Source: CAIOZA01 sp964464375 (GTDB lineage: Bacteria; Bacteroidota; Ignavibacteria; Kapaibacteriales; UBA2268). Taken from it: a stretch of 64,000 nt of DNA. Where the stretch lies: the NCBI GenBank assembly GCA_964464375.1, contig CAYXFU010000005.1, positions 68,413-132,412 on the forward strand. The letters run 5' to 3'. The translations under genes and the position numbers were made by a program. The notes beneath the pieces were generated by a model that worked only from the letters and a program-made list of their open reading frames with translations, was not told where the DNA came from and did not search any database. Within the stretch, counting starts at the first letter, position 1. The number at the start of each line of letters is the position of its first letter. This document shows positions 55,692 to 64,000 of this stretch, one piece after another.

Positions 55692-56791
55692 ATATGCTCC
55701 GGGAAAAGTTCAAGAATTGAATTTTTATCTGCCTTACATACTCCACGTTCAGTAATTAATCCGGTTACTAGCCTTGCCGGAGTTACATCAAATGCCCAGT
55801 TGCGAGATGGAGTTTTTTCATTAGCAATTCTTACTTTTACAATTTCATCATCATAAAAACCATCTACATAATTGACTTCATCAGCATCTCGTTCTTCAAT
55901 CGTAATCTTAGAGAAATCTTCTGTGAAATCAAAGTCGATAGAACTTGATGGAACGGCTACATAAAATGGAATATTATTATCAAAAGCGGAAAGAGCTTTA
56001 AGATAAGTACCGATTTTGTTTGTGACCTCTCCATTAAGGGTAGTTCTGTCTGTACCTACAATCACCATATCAACCATTCCATTCTGCATCAAATGTCCCC
56101 CTGCATTATCTGTAATAAGATGATGAGGAATAGCCTCATTCATTAACTCCCAGGCTGTTAATTTAGCTCCCTGATTTCTTGGTCTCGTCTCATCAACCCA
56201 AACATGAACATCAATTCCTTCACCATGCGCTAAAAAAATTGGAGCTAGAGCAGTACCATAGTCAACTGTAGCCAGCCATCCGGCATTGCAATGAGTGAGT
56301 ATATTAATTTGCTTCAGACTTTTCTTTTTCATTATTGCTTTAATTATTTCAAGCCCATGAAGCCCAATTTCTTTATTTTGAGAAATATCTTCTTCACAAA
56401 TAGTTGAAGCAGTTTTTAATAAAATGCTTAATTTTTCTTCCCAATCCGGAACATTTTTAATTGAATTCAATTGTCTATCAACTGCCCATTGAAGGTTGAC
56501 AGCAGTAGGTCTTGCCCATTTCAGCTCATTGACTTTTTTATAGAATTCAACCCCTAAATCTGCTGAATTCAAACAATCCTTTAGTGCTAACCAAACTCCG
56601 AAACCACCAATGGCACCAATAAGCGGAGCACCGCGAACAACCATTTCCTTAATTGCCCAAATAACATCATCTGCCGTTCTTAAGGTTAATATTTCAAAGT
56701 TGAATGGTAATTGTCTCTGATCGATGACTTTTACAGCACTGGAGTCATCATCAAGGAAAATACTTCTATAATGTTTGTTGCCAACTATCAT
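55688..56791 (-). CDS. mtnA: S-methyl-5-thioribose-1-phosphate isomerase
   Basis: MtnA isomerises (methylthio)ribose-1-phosphate to the ribulose form. The 367 residues show VRGAPLIGAIGGFG (about 51-64), LTHCNAGWLATVDYGTALAPI with the catalytic Cys near 167, VWVDETRPRNQGAKLT, VGTDRTTLNGEVTNKIGTY with the catalytic Asp near 247, and the C-terminal FDVTPARLVTGLITERG. Length is normal. It is the first gene of an ATGA-coupled pair with a class II aldolase. No mtnK, mtnP or mtnN is in the window. Confidence 0.95.
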   Translation of the reverse strand: MIVGNKHYRSIFLDDDSSAVKVIDQRQLPFNFEILTLRTADDVIWAIKEMVVRGAPLIGAIGGFGVWLALKDCLNSADLGVEFYKKVNELKWARPTAVNLQWAVDRQLNSIKNVPDWEEKLSILLKTASTICEEDISQNKEIGLHGLEIIKAIMKKKSLKQINILTHCNAGWLATVDYGTALAPIFLAHGEGIDVHVWVDETRPRNQGAKLTAWELMNEAIPHHLITDNAGGHLMQNGMVDMVIVGTDRTTLNGEVTNKIGTYLKALSAFDNNIPFYVAVPSSSIDFDFTEDFSKITIEERDADEVNYVDGFYDDEIVKVRIANEKTPSRNWAFDVTPARLVTGLITERGVCKADKNSILELFPEHI

Positions 56792-56865
56792 TTTTCTTTA
56801 GAGTGAATAGTCCATATTATCAACATTAAATTAGTTAAATCCTTTATTATTTCACAAAATTTCTT

Positions 56866-56873
56866 TATTTTTG
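56866..56873 (+). promoter_or_regulatory. Promoter -7 element (TATTTTTG) of glgA
   Basis: TATTTTTG fits TAnnTTTG, with TTTA 19 bases upstream at 56843-56846, and lies 37 bases before the ATG at 56911. Confidence 0.65.
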
Positions 56874-56910
56874 TAAGTTAAAGATTATTGTTAATTTGAG
56901 AAGATACTGC

Positions 56911-58389
56911 ATGGCAAAGTCATTAAGCATACTGTATGTTACAAGTGAAGTTTTCCCTTTCGCTAAAGTAGGTGGTCTTGCTGATGCATCCCACGCTTTT
57001 ACTCTTGCAGTCAGAGATTTCGGACACGATATTCGTGTCATGTTACCAAAATACGGAAACGTTTCCGAAAGAAAAAATAAAATTCACGAGATTAACAGAC
57101 TGAAAGATATCGCTATTCCTGTAGGAAAAGAATCTGATTTGGCAACAGTTAAATCTTCTTCGATGGCTAGCCCTAGAACTAAGGTCCAAGCTTACATAAC
57201 AACAAATCAAAAATACTTCGATCTGAAAAAAACATTTTATACTGACACTAAAACAGGATTAGATTTACCAGAAAATGACGAGAGGTTTATTTTCTTCCAA
57301 CGAAGTGTTTTGGAAACATGCATGCTTCTGGGATGGGTTCCCGATATTATTCACTGCAATGACTGGTACTCTGCACTAATTCCTGCTTATATTAAAATGA
57401 TGTATCCTGCTAAATTTAAAAAAACTAAAGTTATATTCAGTATTCATAATTTTGCAAGGCAAGGTGTTTTTCCTGCTTCCACATTCGAGAAAACAGGATT
57501 CGGCAAAGAATTAAAGAAAAATTTTATTCATAAGAATAATTTTAATTTTATGAAAGCCGGTTTAATGTATGCCGATTACATCACGACAAACAGCCCGACC
57601 TATGCCGAAGAAATTCTTAAAGATTCTGATTATAGCGATGGTTTGAATAAAGTTTTAGCAGAGAAATCTGATAAATTTGCCGGTATTTTACTTGGTCTTG
57701 ATGGTTACCATTTTAACCCGAAACATGATGCTGAAATTGCCAAGAAGCTCACAGACGATACCTTGCAATTTAAAAATGAAAATAAAAAGCAACTATGCAA
57801 AGATATTGGATTACCTTTCCAGATAAATGTTCCATTGGTTGGAATGGTTTCTAGGATTAACGATCATAAGGGTATTCCTTTGCTTATCGATGCTGCTGAT
57901 AAGCTGATGAAGGAAAATGTCAATGTTGTTGTACTCGGTAAAGGTGATTCTGATTTAAAAAAGAAACTGAACCAAATCGCAACTAAATACCCACAGAAAT
58001 TTATCTATATAGATGAATATAATGAAAAATTAGCTCACCAGATTTATGCAGGTTCTGATTTATTCCTTTCTCCTGGCTCACATACACCTTCCGGAATAAG
58101 TACAATGTTTGCTCTCAACATGGCGTCCATTCCGGTTGTTGTAGCAACTGGAGCACATCAGGATTTTATGATAAATTTCAATACTAAAACTAAAAAGGGA
58201 AATGGCTTCGTCTTATCCGAAAGTAATTCGAACGATTTCTTGAAACAAATGAAGATTGCCCTCGTACTGTTCAATGATAGAGAAATGTGGAATTCACTAA
58301 TGGAGAATGCTTTAGCAACAGATCTGACTTGGACTAAATCAGTTCGTAAGTATGACGAAATTTATAAGAATGTGTTCAAAGAATCATAA
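56911..58389 (+). CDS. glgA: Glycogen/starch synthase (GT5)
   Basis: The 492-residue enzyme elongates alpha-1,4-glucan from ADP-glucose (or UDP-glucose in some Bacteroidota). The N-terminal K-x-G-G motif (FAKVGGLAD, Lys19-Gly22), DIIHCNDWYSALIP, HNFARQGVFP, GLDGYHFNP and GSHTPSGISTMFALNMASIPVV are family landmarks. ATG at 56911 is chosen over the TTG at 56896. Length and domain order are normal. A DUF4270-like gene starts one base after its stop, a pairing common in Bacteroidota. Confidence 0.9.
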   Translation: MAKSLSILYVTSEVFPFAKVGGLADASHAFTLAVRDFGHDIRVMLPKYGNVSERKNKIHEINRLKDIAIPVGKESDLATVKSSSMASPRTKVQAYITTNQKYFDLKKTFYTDTKTGLDLPENDERFIFFQRSVLETCMLLGWVPDIIHCNDWYSALIPAYIKMMYPAKFKKTKVIFSIHNFARQGVFPASTFEKTGFGKELKKNFIHKNNFNFMKAGLMYADYITTNSPTYAEEILKDSDYSDGLNKVLAEKSDKFAGILLGLDGYHFNPKHDAEIAKKLTDDTLQFKNENKKQLCKDIGLPFQINVPLVGMVSRINDHKGIPLLIDAADKLMKENVNVVVLGKGDSDLKKKLNQIATKYPQKFIYIDEYNEKLAHQIYAGSDLFLSPGSHTPSGISTMFALNMASIPVVVATGAHQDFMINFNTKTKKGNGFVLSESNSNDFLKQMKIALVLFNDREMWNSLMENALATDLTWTKSVRKYDEIYKNVFKES

Positions 58390-59637
58390 ATGAAATTTAG
58401 ACAATTAGTTTTCCCCTTATTCACTTTTGTAGCTTTGTTATTTTTCACCGGTTGCAATGATTTGCCCACTGATGTAGGCTATTCTATGCTGTTCGATACC
58501 TTATCGTTAAGGTCGGTGAATTCAAAAGACAATCTACTAATTGCATCCAGTACTAATCTTCATCATAAGATTCAGGTGTTCAATTCCGGTTCAATATACG
58601 TTGGAAGAACAGATGATCTATTTGCTGTTTCCATGCTCCGATTCGGATATATTCCTGATTCGCTGGATTATCTAACTGTTGACTCTATCAATGCCGCTTA
58701 CATTATCATGTATCCCACAAGATATGCTTACGGTGATTCAATCAGTAATGCTATGAGTTTTGATATTTTCAAAATAAATAAATACTGGACTAGTAAAACA
58801 AACGATGATTCCCTTTTCAATGGCGTGTGGGGTAAATCTGATTTCTTTGATACTAAATCTTTAGGGTCTTATAACACTTCTATCAAGCTTTCCGATGTGA
58901 TGAATCCTATCAAAGTTGATATAAACAAAGATTTAATGATAGACTGGTTTAAGTTATCTGCACTGAAAGATACAACCAAGATTAACTGGGGTATTGCTCT
59001 TGTTCCAAACGACAACAGTAACGTAATTCATCAGTTCTCAGCACAGGCTATTGGAGAATCTAATCCCCATACTGAGCTTTATGTAATTTATAGAAGTAAA
59101 ACAGGAAAAGTTGATACTATCAATCTTTTCACTGCTATTGACGCATCGGTTGTATGCAGCAAGAGATCATACACAGGTACAGATATGGTCACTCAAGGTT
59201 CTGTTAATGTTCAGAACAAACTAACTTTTGATTTCAGCAGTATTCCGCCTGAATCTGCAATTTTATCTGCTCAGCTTGAGTTAACATTGAATGAATCAAA
59301 AGTCAAAAAGGGAAATTATCTTATTGATTCTTTAGTTGCCGGTGGTGTTTTCTTTACTTCAAACATCGACACAATGCCCAAATATCAGTTCTATTTCGAG
59401 AAACAGTTTCCCAAAAAAATTAATGATAAGTATTACAGTCCATATCTAACACCAAAGCTCAATCAGATAGTCGAAGAGATAATCAGGAATGGTGGAAAGG
59501 GTGATATAGTTATTTATCCTGCTGGATGGAGTATGGTTAGAAAAATTGACCAGATGGCTTTCTACGGACCAAATGACCCCAATCCCGATCTTAGACCTAA
59601 ATTAAGAATTATATACAGTAACAGGTTCAAAAAGTAA
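58390..59637 (+). CDS. DUF4270-like lipoprotein
   Basis: A 415-residue lipoprotein with lipobox (ALLFFTGC) and an all-beta body with repeated strands (SVNSKDNLLIASSTNLHHKIQVFNSGSIYVGR..., SSIPPESAILSAQLELTLNESKV, PYLTPKLNQIVEEIIRNGGKGDIVIYPAG). The layout matches DUF4270-type surface lipoproteins found next to glgA in Bacteroidota. The start abuts the glgA stop and the stop abuts the next gene, so all three are translated in tandem. The function is not known. Confidence 0.72.
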   Translation: MKFRQLVFPLFTFVALLFFTGCNDLPTDVGYSMLFDTLSLRSVNSKDNLLIASSTNLHHKIQVFNSGSIYVGRTDDLFAVSMLRFGYIPDSLDYLTVDSINAAYIIMYPTRYAYGDSISNAMSFDIFKINKYWTSKTNDDSLFNGVWGKSDFFDTKSLGSYNTSIKLSDVMNPIKVDINKDLMIDWFKLSALKDTTKINWGIALVPNDNSNVIHQFSAQAIGESNPHTELYVIYRSKTGKVDTINLFTAIDASVVCSKRSYTGTDMVTQGSVNVQNKLTFDFSSIPPESAILSAQLELTLNESKVKKGNYLIDSLVAGGVFFTSNIDTMPKYQFYFEKQFPKKINDKYYSPYLTPKLNQIVEEIIRNGGKGDIVIYPAGWSMVRKIDQMAFYGPNDPNPDLRPKLRIIYSNRFKK

Positions 59638-60861
59638 TTGAAATTTAAACTTTACATATTGATTATCATTGGATTTAGTATAAATCTATATTCACAAGGC
59701 GGATCTAACTATTCAATTTTTGGCATAGGTGACCTGCAAAATGGACTAGGTGCCGCGTTCGACGGTTTAGGCGGAACTTCTATTGCTGTGCCTTTCAGCC
59801 ATTCTATCAGCACACGCAATCCTGCTCAATGGTCGTTTATTTCATCTACCAGAATACAGGCAGGATACAGATTCTCGCAACAATTGGTTACTAATTCAAC
59901 AAATACACTCTATCAGAATAATGGTAAGGTTGACGGATTTCTAATTAATTTTGCAATTGATACAACTATTGGGTCTGCAATTAACATTGGATTTGGTCCA
60001 TATTCTTCTGTAAATTATCTCATAACCTCGCCGGTTTCAATCACAGATGATTTAGGTACGGTAACCGGCAAAATGAACTATCAGGGTCAGGGCGGTCTTG
60101 CCCAGGCATATATCGGTACATCTATAAGACCTATAAAGAATCTCTCAATTGGTGCTTCAATCATTTCATTATTCGGCAGTAGTACAAAATCGAATTCAAC
60201 ATTCCTTGATCTTGCAAATTCAACTTCTACAAAAACTGAATCCATTGACACCTACAATGGCATGGCATTCAGGCTGGGGCTTATGTATGAGCCAATCAGC
60301 AATTTATTTGTCGGAGCTTACAGTGAAATTCATTCAAATCTCGATATTACTCAGAATTATCTATTTTATTCATCTTATCTTCCAGATAGTACTTATCACA
60401 TTGATGTAATGAAACAATTGCCAAATCAGTATGGTTTTGGATTTTCCTACACTACAGGTAAGTTTATGTTCGCAGGCGACTATATGCTACAGGATTTTTC
60501 CAATCTGAATTACAACATAAGTCCAAATGTCAAATTCAGAAAATATACAGCTGCCAGCTTCGGAATTTCCAGATTGGGCAACACTAATGCTTCTGCTCCT
60601 TTATCCGACAGAACAACTTATAATTTCGGAATCACATACAAACAAAATTACCTAATAGTCAATAATATAGAAATTAATGAACTATCAGGATCCTTCGGTT
60701 TTTCATTACCCATTGTTGGCAACGCATTCCTCGATGCCGCATTCACATTCGGTGTACGTGGAGCAACTACCAACGGTCTTGTTAACGAGAAATTCGGCAG
60801 AATGACAGTCTCCATCAGCTTAGGCGACTACTGGTTCCAACCCTTCAAACGTGATTTCTAA
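59638..60861 (+). CDS. Outer-membrane protein (FadL/OmpP1-like architecture)
   Basis: The 407-residue protein starts with TTG directly after the previous stop, has a signal peptide (YILIIIGFSINLYSQ) and a mature N-terminus GGSNYSIFGIGDLQNGLGAAFDGLGGTSIAV, typical of Bacteroidota outer-membrane transporters of the OmpP1/FadL group, then alternating beta-strands (AYIGTSIRPIKNLSIGASI, LGLMYEPISNLFVGAYSEI). It is likely a 14-strand barrel. Role with glgA is unclear. Confidence 0.75.
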   Translation: MKFKLYILIIIGFSINLYSQGGSNYSIFGIGDLQNGLGAAFDGLGGTSIAVPFSHSISTRNPAQWSFISSTRIQAGYRFSQQLVTNSTNTLYQNNGKVDGFLINFAIDTTIGSAINIGFGPYSSVNYLITSPVSITDDLGTVTGKMNYQGQGGLAQAYIGTSIRPIKNLSIGASIISLFGSSTKSNSTFLDLANSTSTKTESIDTYNGMAFRLGLMYEPISNLFVGAYSEIHSNLDITQNYLFYSSYLPDSTYHIDVMKQLPNQYGFGFSYTTGKFMFAGDYMLQDFSNLNYNISPNVKFRKYTAASFGISRLGNTNASAPLSDRTTYNFGITYKQNYLIVNNIEINELSGSFGFSLPIVGNAFLDAAFTFGVRGATTNGLVNEKFGRMTVSISLGDYWFQPFKRDF

Positions 60862-61488
60862 AAATTGTCCCATTTCCTGTGCATGCTTGCAGAAAACTCT
60901 TGAATGACCGCATCCAAACATCATGTCATTCTGAACGAAGTGAAGTGTCTTAGTCCCATTTGTATATCCTGTAGTGGCTGGTTCTAAACCCGCCCCTACT
61001 CATTTTTATTTAGGGACACGGCGGATCCCGTGTTCACTAGCTGGCTTTAGTTCTCCCTCTCCATGGAAGGAGAGGGATGGGGTGAGATTGTCACACAATT
61101 CCCTAAGTTTATCTGCATAGGAAATAAATTTAATATATTTCCTTTATAAACCGTTTCTTTGATATATCATCCCTTATTACGGAAATTGCATTTGGTGGCA
61201 TGGGAAAATACAATATTATAGCGTTGCGATTAAATAATTAACATCTACGAGGTAATTATTATTTTTGGGTGTTCGGTTTTCTACCAATATCAAATCCCTA
61301 ACGGGATATAAACTAAAAAAATGATGCAAAAGAAGCAATCTTTTTGAAAGTTGCAGTAGGAATATTGATTCTTTCACTACAATTATAATCGTTGGTTCAA
61401 GAAATTTAAGAAAAAAACTAGCAATTGATGCAAATAATACTAAATATTTGGCTATGTGAATAAGTATTACTTGCAAATACAAATAATT
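60862..61488. other. Repeat-containing spacer without a gene
   Basis: This 627-base spacer holds a GTCATT element (60925-60944), a hairpin GACACGG...CCGTGTT (61013-61035), a palindrome at 61055-61076 (CCCTCTCC...GGAGAGGG) and ATCCC-TAAC-GGGAT near 61298-61312. An 88-codon frame at 61216-61482 lacks protein features and is not accepted. Confidence 0.7.
61055..61076. repeat. Dispersed palindrome CCCTCTCC...GGAGAGGG
   Basis: The arms of eight bases flank ATGGAA; CCATCCC and CACCCC occur beside it on the reverse strand. It is the reverse-orientation counterpart of the element at 6474-6491. Confidence 0.6.
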
Positions 61489-62760
61489 TCACTTAACCTT
61501 GGGCAGTTCATCCCAATTTGTTGTATATCTCGGAGATTTCTTTTCTGATCTGGTCCTCCAGTCTCGCTTTACGCCCTGTCTGGCATAAACAAGTGTCCCT
61601 GCACCATGCTCCATATTAATCATATCAACAATCTTTGTTATATCAGTTTTTTTCTGCCTGTTTTCCCCATCAAAAAGCGTGAACTGCACACTCTCAGTCG
61701 GAACAATCCCCGAAAGCATGACACCTACTTTATAGTACAGAATCCCAGGTCGAAATATCTGATCGACTCCCTTCATAGCATATTCAATCATTTCAGATGT
61801 AATATCTGTCGGCGCAGGCAGATGTATCAGAACCCCATTATGATATTGAGTTGTTTCCTTAAACGGATTTGTCCTCAGGAAAACACTTAGCATATTAGCC
61901 GAAGATTTCTGATGACGCAACTTTTGTGATGCTATGTTCGTGAAGTATGCAACAGCTTCTTTAACCTGTTCGATTTCAGTAACAGATTTTCCAAAAGATC
62001 GTGAAGAGATTATCGCCTTTTTTGCCGGTGGAGAATACTCATACTTTATACATGGAATACCGCGCAATTCCATTACTGTTCTTAGCCCCATAACAGTCAT
62101 CTTCTTCCGGATAAATTTATCGTCAGCCTTAGTAAGCTGTTGTGCATTATAAAATCCTCTCTCGTAAAGCATTTTTGTATATTGCCTGCCAACGCCCCAA
62201 ATATCCTCCACATTAGTTTTTTCGAGATATGAATCAATAACTTCTTGCTTCTCATCAAATATATTTAGAACTCCATTAAGTTCAGTTACCTTTTTTGAAA
62301 ATTTATTTGCTAACTTTGCAAGAGTTTTCGTATTTGCAATACCGATAGAAACAGGAATTCCCGTCCATTTCTTTACTGTATTTCTAATTTCGTGAGCGTA
62401 TGAAGTAAGTTTTGCGGGTGAAATTCCTGATAGATTTACAAAAGCTTCATCTATTGAATATATTTCCACGTCCGGCGAAAACTGTTCCAGAGTAGCCATC
62501 ACCCTATGTGACATATCACCATAAAGAGTATAATTTGAAGAAAATACTTTTACATCATGTGCCCTGACTAAATGTTCAATCTTGAACAATGGTTCACCCA
62601 TGGGTATTCCCAGTGCTTTTGCCTCATTTGATCGGGCAATAATCATTCCGTCGTTATTCGACAAAACAACTATAGGCTTCCCAACAAGCTTTGGGTTGAA
62701 AACCCTTTCGCAGGAAGCATAAAAATTATTACAATCAACTATCGCAACTGGAACAGACAT
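61489..62760 (-). CDS. umuC: Y-family DNA polymerase, UmuC type
   Basis: The 423-residue translesion polymerase shows the UmuC signature DCNNFYASCERVFNP (Asp9) and YSIDEAFV (Asp104, Glu105), VLSNNDG, a thumb/little-finger region and a C-terminal DUF4113-like extension (MINMEHGAGTLVYARQGVKRDWRTRSEKKSPRYTTNWDELP). A minus-strand TAAATTTG (62797-62790) may be its promoter. No umuD gene lies upstream or downstream in the window, so its partner is elsewhere or missing. No LexA-like box was recognised. Confidence 0.93.
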   Translation of the reverse strand: MSVPVAIVDCNNFYASCERVFNPKLVGKPIVVLSNNDGMIIARSNEAKALGIPMGEPLFKIEHLVRAHDVKVFSSNYTLYGDMSHRVMATLEQFSPDVEIYSIDEAFVNLSGISPAKLTSYAHEIRNTVKKWTGIPVSIGIANTKTLAKLANKFSKKVTELNGVLNIFDEKQEVIDSYLEKTNVEDIWGVGRQYTKMLYERGFYNAQQLTKADDKFIRKKMTVMGLRTVMELRGIPCIKYEYSPPAKKAIISSRSFGKSVTEIEQVKEAVAYFTNIASQKLRHQKSSANMLSVFLRTNPFKETTQYHNGVLIHLPAPTDITSEMIEYAMKGVDQIFRPGILYYKVGVMLSGIVPTESVQFTLFDGENRQKKTDITKIVDMINMEHGAGTLVYARQGVKRDWRTRSEKKSPRYTTNWDELPKVK

Positions 62761-62848
62761 ATTTTAATATACTTTCTTAATTAGAATTGCAAATTTAAGC
62801 AAGAAAAGTGTATTATTGTAATTGAAGAACAATGCAAACAGGTGATGA

Positions 62849-63286
62849 ATGATAAAGTGGTTGTGTTTGATTACGTTTGGTATGATACTTTTTTACTCGA
62901 AAGGAGTTTCGTTGTTATCTATCCAGTGGGATGAAGACATAGTTAATAAGATTTTTAGCCCAGAAATCGAAGAATATAACACTCAAATTAGTATTGATTA
63001 TACCATTCACGATTCTATTCTCATCAAAGATTTCAGAATTTTAGATTCTCTTGATTTTAGTGATCTTAAATGCATCAATTTTACTAAATTTTATAATAAC
63101 AAAATTGAAAGTCATCAAGAGTTTCCAAGCTGGAAAGCAGATTATACAAGAGCATATTTTAAAACAATGAATGATTCGACTTTTATGGTTATACTTACCA
63201 ATCCAAAAACAGGAGACTCTACTACTTATAGCAGAAAAGGGAAATTGATACGAATTTATTTCGAATTCACTGAAATAAATGACTAA
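62849..63286 (+). CDS. Hypothetical secreted protein
   Basis: A 145-residue protein with an N-terminal hydrophobic segment (IKWLCLITFGMILFYSKGVSLL) followed by soluble, beta-rich sequence. I do not recognise the family. It is divergent from umuC and lies just before the toxin relic; it may be part of the same accessory patch. Confidence 0.5.
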   Translation: MIKWLCLITFGMILFYSKGVSLLSIQWDEDIVNKIFSPEIEEYNTQISIDYTIHDSILIKDFRILDSLDFSDLKCINFTKFYNNKIESHQEFPSWKADYTRAYFKTMNDSTFMVILTNPKTGDSTTYSRKGKLIRIYFEFTEIND

Positions 63287-63294
63287 TATGATGA

Positions 63295-63390
63295 TTACTG
63301 ATAAACTTCATCATGTGTTCCTATATCTATTGGAATAATAGTTTCATCTTTAAGGATCACATAAAGTACAATTCTATAAGGCAAATTGAC
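63295..63390 (-). pseudogene. RelE/ParE-type toxin, C-terminal relic
   Basis: On the minus strand 31 codons read VNLPYRIVLYVILKDETIIPIDIGTHDEVYQ then stop. The YRIVLYVI...IDIGTHDEVY end is characteristic of RelE/YafQ-type mRNA interferases. A stop precedes it in frame and no start or antitoxin remains, so it is a relic. Confidence 0.7.
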
Positions 63391-63404
63391 TTAAACTGAA
63401 CAAA

Positions 63405-63446
63405 ACACAAAAAACCCTTAATGCATTTCTGTATTAAGGGTTTTTG
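63405..63446 (-). terminator. Terminator of the rRNA operon
   Basis: On the minus strand CCCTTAATACAG and ATGCATTAAGGG pair over at least ten bases, followed by TTTTTTG. It lies just downstream of the 5S gene. A matching T-run on the other side makes it potentially bidirectional. Confidence 0.85.
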
Positions 63447-63455
63447 TAAAAATAA

Positions 63456-63570
<115 letters not shown>

Positions 63571-63705
63571 AATAAATTTCAATTAAAATCTATGTTCGAT
63601 TTTGAGTTGCTTTGGGAAGTCTTTTTAAACGTAACACAATAGTATCACTAAGTCATGAAGAATAATCGCGAGAGATCATTAATATAACTCACAAAAAAAA
63701 TTAAA

Positions 63706-64000
63706 CGGTAAGCCCTCGGACTATTAGTACTACTCGGCTAAATGTATTACTACACTTACACCTGTAGCCTATCAACCAGGTAATCTCCCTGGATCCTTAC
63801 CAGCTTATGCTGTGGGATATCTAATCTTGGAGTAGGTTTCGTGCTTGAGATGCTTTCAGCACTTATCCTTTCCGGACGTGGCTACTCTGCAATGCTACTG
63901 GCGTAACAACAGATTCACCGTAGGTCCGGGCAATTCGGTCCTCTCGTACTAGAATCGGGGCCCCACAAATATCCTGCGCCCACACCGGATAGGGACCGAA
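63706..64000 (-). rRNA. rrl: 23S ribosomal RNA, 3' end (partial)
   Basis: The minus strand carries the sarcin-ricin loop AGTACGAGAGGACC and other 3'-terminal 23S motifs and ends near GAGGGCTTACC. Most of the gene is outside the window. A spacer of about 135 bases without a tRNA separates it from 5S. Confidence 0.95.

Noticed and set aside
61216..61482. Minus-strand open frame of 88 codons in the spacer before umuC
   Set aside because: It lies across repeats (ATCCC-TAAC-GGGAT) and AT-rich sequence, lacks a family match and has low-complexity hydrophobic composition.

Overview
The window reads as chromosome of an FCB-group bacterium, most like the Ignavibacteria/Kapabacteria/Chlorobi side of Bacteroidota. 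The evidence is a full-length SprA (type IX secretion translocon, T9SS), an SBBP/Ig surface protein ending in a T9SS sorting domain, FISUMP-domain secreted proteins, a Bacteroidota-type omega subunit, a glgA/DUF4270-like gene pair, an AT-rich background, and many promoters matching TTTG-N19..21-TAnnTTTG, two of them placed exactly in front of tRNA genes. Several genes also have clear Shine-Dalgarno motifs (GGAG, AAGG), which fits the early-branching lineages better than classical Bacteroidia. Genus and species cannot be read from the sequence.

Layout. 1-2321: end of a murein cluster (murF, mraY). 2308-4056 (minus): gmhA, an SDR and a DUF123/GIY-YIG-like gene in one operon. 4.2-9.1 kb: a secreted PD40 protein, a repeat-rich spacer, a FISUMP protein, an orphan HicB, era and a DUF3098 protein. 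9.3-14.3 kb: a peptide-use operon (POT transporter, peptidase T, OPT transporter), then a YbhN/LPG-synthase-like membrane protein and an RlmI-type methyltransferase. 16.9 kb: tRNA-His with its own promoter and terminator. 17.4-21.8 kb: recO, a CNNM/CorC protein, an M16 protease, rpoZ and a MerR regulator. 21.9-25.4 kb: a secreted WD40 protein, an OmpA-like lipid- or wall-associated protein and an Omp85-like barrel. 25.4-37.1 kb: sprA, divergent from a 1469-residue T9SS cargo protein.

Accessory and regulatory middle. tRNA-Val at 37.1 kb is followed by a small islet: two unrecognised genes sharing an operator built of GTTCA-N-TGAAC units that overlap their promoters, then a decayed IS3 transposase. 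Next come a YfiR-like gene translationally coupled to a CHASE8-like hybrid histidine kinase, a membrane TPR protein and a LuxR response regulator. A 673-base gene-free stretch ends in a strong terminator and may encode a small RNA. Then come a GT39-like membrane protein and a second FISUMP locus with one intact gene flanked by two truncated copies.

48.4-64 kb: a three-gene envelope operon (outer-membrane protein, choice-of-anchor lipoprotein, PD40-OmpA-SPOR protein); a carotenoid-type membrane protein; a coupled mtnA/class II aldolase pair (methylthioribose or deoxyribose salvage); glgA with a DUF4270-like lipoprotein and an outer-membrane protein; a UmuC polymerase without umuD; a RelE-type toxin relic; and the 3' end of an rRNA operon (5S and 23S, minus strand) running off the window.

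Most of the window is ordinary core genome. The parts most worth a second look are the operator-linked gene pair beside tRNA-Val, the YfiR/CHASE8 kinase pair, the FISUMP duplication remnants, the possible small RNA at 44.4-44.7 kb, and the mtnA-aldolase pair.
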